Shown piece after piece: positions 1-3,769 of a DNA stretch of 6,512 nt (position 1 is the first letter of the stretch; the number at the start of each line of letters is the position of its first letter). The notes beneath the pieces are model-generated. The model had not been told where the DNA came from. It did no database searches and saw only the letters and a list, made by a program, of their open reading frames with translations. The DNA is from Candidatus Poribacteria bacterium (GTDB lineage: Bacteria; Poribacteria; WGA-4E; WGA-3G). The translations under genes and the position numbers were made by a program. The DNA lies in NCBI GenBank assembly GCA_009835515.1, contig VXXH01000788.1, positions 1 through 6,512 of the forward strand, written 5' to 3'.

Positions 1-525
1 CTGGATGTCCTCGCCAAACACAATGTCAAAGCCACCTTCTTTATGATCGGGAATCGGGTGCAACAGTATCCTGAAACCGTCCGCCGCGTGATCGCCGAAG
101 GGCATCAGGTCGGTAACCATTCCTACAGCCATCCAGTCTTAGGTTTTCTGCCGGCCGCATCTGTCCGGCGGGAAATTGAACGGACAGATGCCCTGCTTCG
201 CCAGATCGGTGTGAAGGGTGAGATTGTGTTTCGGGCACCTGTGCTAACAAGGTTTCTGCCGGTGGCGTGGGTGCTTGCGAGACAGAGGCGCGCACACGTC
301 AGCTGCAATGTATGGAGTTGGGATTGGACAACCCAGAATCCGGACCGAATCACGAAAACAGTGTTGAAGAAGGTGAAGCCGGGTTCAATTATCGTCCTAC
401 ACGACGGGAAAGGTGTCTATGGGAACGCCAAACGTCTGGGAACCGTCGAGGCGACAGACCGGATCATCACCGCCCTTAAACGAGAGGGATACACGTTTGT
501 GCGGGTATCAGACGTCAGCCACTGA
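1..525 (+). CDS. Polysaccharide deacetylase (NodB / carbohydrate esterase 4 fold), 5'-partial
   Basis: The frame is open from base 1, so the N-terminus, including the usual metal-binding TFDDG motif, lies outside the window; 174 residues are visible. The ATG at 43 is internal, because conserved sequence (LDVLAKHNVKATFF) precedes it. Visible NodB hallmarks, numbered from the window edge, are the zinc-ligand pair in NHSYSH (H40, H44), an arginine motif FRAP (78-80), WSWDW (105-109) and the late catalytic-histidine motif LHDG (133-136). Family members remove N- or O-acetyl groups from chitooligosaccharides, peptidoglycan or exopolysaccharide, usually at the envelope. The third motif is RAPV rather than the common RPPYG, so substrate choice may differ. 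The stop TGA is at 523-525, 29 bases before the next gene on the same strand, which suggests an operon with the two lipoproteins. Whether a signal peptide is present cannot be seen. Family assignment is strong; the substrate is unknown. Confidence 0.93.
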   Translation: MDVLAKHNVKATFFMIGNRVQQYPETVRRVIAEGHQVGNHSYSHPVLGFLPAASVRREIERTDALLRQIGVKGEIVFRAPVLTRFLPVAWVLARQRRAHVSCNVWSWDWTTQNPDRITKTVLKKVKPGSIIVLHDGKGVYGNAKRLGTVEATDRIITALKREGYTFVRVSDVSH

Positions 526-542
526 ATATATCGAAAATCCTA

Positions 543-548
543 GAGGAG
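543..548 (+). promoter_or_regulatory. Shine-Dalgarno for the VCBS-like lipoprotein gene
   Basis: GAGGAG sits six bases before the ATG at 555 in the 29-base gap after the deacetylase stop. It fixes the lipoprotein start and supports independent translation within a shared transcript. Confidence 0.8.
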
Positions 549-554
549 CCTAAA

Positions 555-2180
555 ATGAAAAAGCGAAACCTCTTCCAAAATCTCTTTTTTTCCACCGCCA
601 GGTTAAGAAAATATTATCGGCCCAGCCTGTTTTCGCTACTGGTACCGAGTGTCTTTCTATCGGGATGTGCAGGCATGCTTAGCGACAACATTGATTCGAT
701 GTCAGCGGCTACCGCCGAATTCACTTTCGAGCAGCACGAGATCGTCACAGGTACAGCGAAACACCAAACCGTTTTGACAGGCTTTCTGTTCGATGGCGAT
801 TTCGCCGAACTCGTCGTGGTGAGTATTGACGCGAGCGATACCCGTCACTTGCGAATCTATGCGTTTGACAACGGCACCTGGCTGCGGAGACTGGACACCC
901 CGCTGCGTCGCGAAGTGTTGTGCGTTGATGTTGCCAACATCAACGGACGCGACCGATTGCTGACGTGCGAAGTGGATCGCCTGAACTGGTTCGATCCCAA
1001 ATCCAGAACAGAACACACGCTCGTGAGGGTGCCTTCCCTGACCCCACCGCCCAGTCGTGCTGTACCGCACGTAGACATCACGCACGATGTGAACGGTGAT
1101 GCTCGCGACGACTTGGTCGTACCCGATGCCGACGGTTTCTGGGTGTTTATTCAGACGACAAACGGGGCGTTCGCCGAGCCCGTGAAGCTCGGCACCGCCA
1201 CCGATAGAGACAAACTCTACGACGTAAAAGGCTATCGCTATAATCCTTGGGAACAGAGCCGTATCCACGAGGTGGACTACAACCGATCCGGATACAACGA
1301 CTTGGTGTTTTGGAATACCGATCACTTTGTTGTCCACCACCAGAACGCCTATGGACTGTTTGATCCGGTCGCCACAACTTTCACAACCGATGTGCCGTTC
1401 GGCTCCGACGATCTCACCTCGCTTGCAGCGCCCTATGGGATTCGACGGCGGCGTAGAGATCATCAACCCGCCGGAGTGCTGACAGGGCGCGTGCTACACG
1501 CACTCAGAGATATGAATGGCGACGGGGTCGCCGATCTCGGGGTTTTCTCACTGAAAGGCGGGAGTCTGTGGCACATGCACGCCAGCTATGAGGTGTATTT
1601 TGGCACACCGACACCCCATGGCGGCACGACCTTCGCACCGAATGCCGATACGGTGCTCCCCTTGGACGGCATCCCCTACCTGATGGCACCGCACGATTTC
1701 GGGCTCAGCGGCAAAAGCGTGATGGTGTTCGCCGCCGTTATTAAACCGAGTGCATTCGAGGTGGCTCGCATGCTTGTCCGCGGAGTGCTGACAGGTTCCG
1801 TGCTGTTGGATATTGAGTTCTACCGCATGGCGGATGGCAGCTATCCTGATGACCCGAACGCTATCCGCAAAGTCAGATTATATCCCAGCGAGAAAACAGG
1901 CGAAATGTCCGCCTTATCGGCGGTGCTGATCGGAGATGTGAACGGCGACAAACGCGCGGATCTATTGGTGCAGCACGCCCCTAAAGAGCTGCACGTCTTC
2001 ATGGGCGTGCCAGGTCCCGACGTATTCGCCAAGAAACCGCAAAAGATAGCAGTCGCCACCCCTTTTGACGAGCAGCACACCTGGCTGACGGCTCTGAACA
2101 GGGACGCTAAGCAGGACGTGCTCATGTATCATCCATCCGCCACCGAACCGCATCGGGTGACGCTGCTGATCGCCCGATAA
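555..2180 (+). CDS. Lipoprotein with FG-GAP/VCBS-like Asp-rich repeats
   Basis: This is a 541-residue protein. A long basic N-terminal stretch (1-23) is followed by a hydrophobic segment and a textbook lipobox, FLSGC, with the acylated cysteine at 38, so it should be exported and lipid-anchored. The mature part holds spaced DxNxDxxxDL-type motifs: DVNGDARDDL (178-187), DYNRSGYNDL (241-250), DMNGDGVADL (319-328), DVNGDKRADL (461-470), and weaker ones near 125-135 and 515-524. These are the calcium-binding-type loops of FG-GAP/VCBS repeats, which build integrin-like beta-propellers. Such proteins are usually surface adhesion or ligand-binding modules, and no catalytic motif is visible. The AGGAG-type ribosome site supports the ATG at 555. 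It lies between the deacetylase and a small lipoprotein in a likely envelope operon. The fold assignment is good; the role (polysaccharide or surface binding) is inferred. Confidence 0.87.
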   Translation: MKKRNLFQNLFFSTARLRKYYRPSLFSLLVPSVFLSGCAGMLSDNIDSMSAATAEFTFEQHEIVTGTAKHQTVLTGFLFDGDFAELVVVSIDASDTRHLRIYAFDNGTWLRRLDTPLRREVLCVDVANINGRDRLLTCEVDRLNWFDPKSRTEHTLVRVPSLTPPPSRAVPHVDITHDVNGDARDDLVVPDADGFWVFIQTTNGAFAEPVKLGTATDRDKLYDVKGYRYNPWEQSRIHEVDYNRSGYNDLVFWNTDHFVVHHQNAYGLFDPVATTFTTDVPFGSDDLTSLAAPYGIRRRRRDHQPAGVLTGRVLHALRDMNGDGVADLGVFSLKGGSLWHMHASYEVYFGTPTPHGGTTFAPNADTVLPLDGIPYLMAPHDFGLSGKSVMVFAAVIKPSAFEVARMLVRGVLTGSVLLDIEFYRMADGSYPDDPNAIRKVRLYPSEKTGEMSALSAVLIGDVNGDKRADLLVQHAPKELHVFMGVPGPDVFAKKPQKIAVATPFDEQHTWLTALNRDAKQDVLMYHPSATEPHRVTLLIAR

Positions 2181-2195
2181 CGTTCCGCGGCACGC

Positions 2196-2202
2196 AGGAG
2201 AG
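2196..2202 (+). promoter_or_regulatory. Shine-Dalgarno for the small lipoprotein gene
   Basis: AGGAGAG lies in the 27-base gap after the TAA at 2178-2180, five bases before the ATG at 2208. It decides the start of the downstream lipoprotein. Confidence 0.78.
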
Positions 2203-2207
2203 TTCTT

Positions 2208-2735
2208 ATGAAATACTTACAGTGTTTAGGGTATTTGTCGATTGTGTGGAGCCTTGCCCTGACAGGCTGCGGTGCTAAACCTGAGGTGCTTGTGCCATTT
2301 GCGGCGCAGCGCCCGATACACCTGCAGGCAAAAGCGGCTGCGGAGTCGGATGCCAAACGCCATGCAGAGGTGCTGACTTATTTTGGCACCGGCATGGGTA
2401 TGACTTTCGCCGCAGCGATGTGCGGTTTGATGACGGGATTCGTTGCCGACGTGACTCTTGGAAATGGGCAGGACGCGCCTTTCTATTTGCCCGCTGCAAC
2501 GAGTGCTGCGGGTGCTTTCAGCCTGCTGCTGCAATACGCTATCCGTCCCTCGAACCCGCCACCTGAGAGATTGATCGGAAAATCGCCGGCGTATGTCGAA
2601 TTCTACGCCGATGCCTATCGGACGCGGATGCGAGCGTATCAAACGAAGTCAGTCGCTGCGGGCGCTGTTTTCGGTTGCCTGACCTTAGCGGGGGGCGTCG
2701 CTATTATTGCGGATCAGGTATCTGCGGAGCGGTGA
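2208..2735 (+). CDS. Small lipoprotein with three hydrophobic segments, unknown function
   Basis: This 175-residue protein has a short signal peptide ending in the lipobox LALTGC (acylated Cys 21), so lipid anchoring is expected. Three further hydrophobic, Gly/Ala-rich stretches are visible at about 59-81, 92-112 and 147-168. Between the last two is a charged, aromatic segment (LIGKSPAYVEFYADAYRTRMR, about 122-142). From memory, a similar 'SPxYxxxYxxxYRxxxRxxxxK' pattern occurs near the C-terminus of uncharacterised small envelope proteins in several environmental phyla; this was not searched. The glycine-rich stretches could pack into a membrane or form a glycine-zipper-like assembly. It is the last gene of the + strand block, 27 bases after the VCBS-like lipoprotein, and it ends about ten bases before the opposing transposase remnant. 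No terminator is evident. The reading frame and export are well supported; the function is unknown. Confidence 0.85.
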   Translation: MKYLQCLGYLSIVWSLALTGCGAKPEVLVPFAAQRPIHLQAKAAAESDAKRHAEVLTYFGTGMGMTFAAAMCGLMTGFVADVTLGNGQDAPFYLPAATSAAGAFSLLLQYAIRPSNPPPERLIGKSPAYVEFYADAYRTRMRAYQTKSVAAGAVFGCLTLAGGVAIIADQVSAER

Positions 2736-2745
2736 GGCTTCAACT

Positions 2746-3269
2746 TTAGGTTCGTATCTTGTTGAGAAGGGGGAACCAATGAGATATGAACCCATGACGC
2801 CTGAGCGTGGAGATATAAGCGTTTGAAAGATACTGCACGCCTTGATCGGAGTGATGAATCTCCGGAACCCTGTCGTGTAAAGCTTGCTCTAAGGGTTCCA
2901 ACGTCAGAGATTGCGTCAAGTGTTGACTGAGTTTCCACCCTCTAATCATGCGGGTGAAGACATCCATGAGCAGAGCGACATAGATGAAGCGGTGCTTGAG
3001 GCGGACGTAGGTAATATCGCCCATCCAGACCTGATCCTGATGAGAGACCTCAACGTTTTCGAGCAGGTTGCGCCAAGGTTTTTCATCCTGAAGCCATTTT
3101 GTTGTTTGACACGCACGCTTGATGGAGACCAAGAGATTCTTCTCTTTTATCAACCGATAAAAACGGGCTTGAAGATGTTTTTACATCCCAAGCCCAGTTT
3201 CTTGACCCACGCCCTTAGGATTTTTCTACATCTCCAAGCTAAAGCATGGAGTTTTGAAAAATCAAGACT
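2746..3269 (-). mobile_element. Remnant of an IS3-family insertion sequence
   Basis: This stretch of about 520 bases codes on the - strand for the middle of an IS3-type OrfB. No OrfA, no complete OrfB and no convincing terminal inverted repeats are present, so both ends are missing. It lies between the convergent + strand lipoprotein and the broken acetyltransferase gene. The outer limits are approximate, set by where transposase-like coding is lost (about 2775 on the left) and where the acetyltransferase frame begins (3270). The + strand open frame over 2911-3273 is only its antisense shadow. Confidence 0.75.
2746..3269 (-). pseudogene. IS3-family transposase OrfB (DDE integrase core), truncated and frameshifted
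   Basis: The best frame runs from 3153 (TTG) down to 2746, about 135 codons. It shows the integrase-core signatures WMGDITYV (first catalytic Asp, residue 46) and HHSDQGVQY (second Asp, residue 103), a spacing that fits IS3/retroviral integrases. Homology stops after RRHGFIS. The usual next block, containing the third catalytic Glu, is replaced by an unrelated 11-residue tail and a stop. Upstream, RFYRLIKEKN continues in this frame only to a stop near 3188. A segment resembling the preceding OrfB region (RKILRAWVKKLGLG) is read in the neighbouring frame between about 3240 and 3180, so a frameshift separates the two. It cannot make an active transposase. It is a fossil marking past insertion beside the acetyltransferase fragment. 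Confidence 0.82.
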
Positions 3270-3548
3270 TTAGATAAAATTTGGCTCAACGAATAGATAA
3301 CTCAACTCTACTTCGGCAGCAGAGATGCGTCCTAAGGAATAGAACCCTACTGCGTTTCCTGCAGCTTCAATCACAAAAGTAGGGTTGTTCTCAATATAAT
3401 TTTCATCAACCGTAAGTTCTTCAAGGCATGCCTGCATAAATTGATCGGAATAACCCCAATATGACTTAGAGCGGAATGCAAGTCCGCTCAAATGCTCAAC
3501 TTCACTCGGTAAAGCCTGTCGAATTTGCCATTTCTGTGTGTTAGACAC
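3270..3548 (-). pseudogene. GNAT-family N-acetyltransferase, N-terminal half only
   Basis: There are 92 codons from a GTG at 3548 to a TAA at 3270-3272. The start is supported by AAAGGAG nine bases upstream. The N-terminus (WQIRQALPSEVEHLSGLAFRS), followed by SKSYWGY, a helix and FVIEAAGNAVGFYSL, matches strands 1-3 of the GNAT fold. ELSYLFVEPNFI is the strand-4 segment that normally leads straight into the acetyl-CoA pyrophosphate loop (Q/RxxGxG/A). Here the frame ends at that exact point, at the edge of the IS3 remnant, so the cofactor site and C-terminal half are gone. Family members are usually about 150-180 residues. No continuation is found on the far side of the remnant, so a deletion accompanied or followed the insertion. 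A functional product is unlikely. The substrate of the parent enzyme is unknown. Confidence 0.85.
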
Positions 3549-3551
3549 AGT

Positions 3552-3734
3552 TCATTTCTCCTTTATGTAAGGACGAGGTAACCTCGCCCCTACAGTCGCG
3601 AGGGATGCACGCCGAATACCCTCTAATTCTTGTGCACCGAAAACACCCGCTTGGTAGAGATTCCGATATTCTTCAGAAACGCTCTGACCAAATATCATCG
3701 GAACGCATTTGATGAAAGTTTCAGATTTAGTCAT
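3552..3734 (-). CDS. Doubtful 60-codon ORF ending in a palindromic repeat
   Basis: The open frame runs from the ATG at 3734 to the TGA at 3552-3554 and starts about 30 bases after the sigma/BNR gene stop. I do not recognise the first 40 or so residues (MTKSETFIKC... LYQAGVFGAQELEGIRR); no signal peptide or membrane segment is seen. The last residues, about VGARLPRPYIKEK, are simply the translation of the 27-base palindrome and the Shine-Dalgarno of the next gene. No good ribosome site precedes the ATG. It could be a fragment of a larger gene whose end was replaced by the repeat, a very small protein, or chance coding. The three-base gap to the acetyltransferase start would fit translational coupling if it is expressed. 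Confidence 0.3.
   Translation of the reverse strand: MTKSETFIKCVPMIFGQSVSEEYRNLYQAGVFGAQELEGIRRASLATVGARLPRPYIKEK
3558..3564 (-). promoter_or_regulatory. Shine-Dalgarno for the GNAT fragment
   Basis: On the - strand this reads AAAGGAG, nine bases before GTG 3548. It supports the GTG start over the nearer ATG at 3555, which opens only a four-codon frame (stop TAA). The site overlaps the end of the preceding 60-codon ORF and immediately follows the palindromic repeat. Confidence 0.6.
3567..3593. repeat. 27-base imperfect palindrome (dispersed-repeat-like hairpin)
   Basis: The + strand reads GTAAGGACGAGGT, one central A, then ACCTCGCCCCTAC. Eleven of 13 arm positions pair exactly, and the two mismatches (3573/3587 and 3570/3590) become G-U pairs in RNA made from the - strand, so that transcript can form a 13-pair stem with a one-base centre (in practice a 3-5 base loop). 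A GGGGCGAGGTTACCTCGCCCC core is familiar to me as a recurrent intergenic palindrome in some environmental genomes; this was not checked. No T-run follows, so it is not an obvious intrinsic terminator. Confidence 0.7.
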
Positions 3735-3752
3735 TCATTGCGTCTGAAGGAA

Positions 3753-3769
3753 AATAGATGTTATCTATT
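3753..3769 (-). terminator. A/T-rich perfect hairpin overlapping the sigma/BNR stop codon (weak terminator candidate)
   Basis: On the - strand AATAGAT, loop AAC, ATCTATT forms a perfect seven-pair stem, and the TAG stop of the sigma/BNR gene lies in the first arm. Two more T residues then CC follow, so the U-tract is short and the stem has only one G-C pair. It could slow or end transcription weakly, or be chance. Confidence in the terminator function is low; the inverted repeat itself is plain. Confidence 0.3.

Noticed and set aside
702..1466. - strand open frame of 254 codons
   Set aside because: It lies opposite the well-supported FG-GAP/VCBS-like lipoprotein gene; the product shows no recognisable domain, so it is a shadow frame.
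2749..2777. GGTTC...GAACC inverted repeat as a terminator or IS end
   Set aside because: The stem is only five pairs with a 19-base loop and no T-run; it matches no terminal repeat at the other side of the remnant.
2911..3273. + strand open frame of 120 codons
   Set aside because: It is antisense to the IS3 transposase remnant, with no family resemblance and no clear ribosome site.
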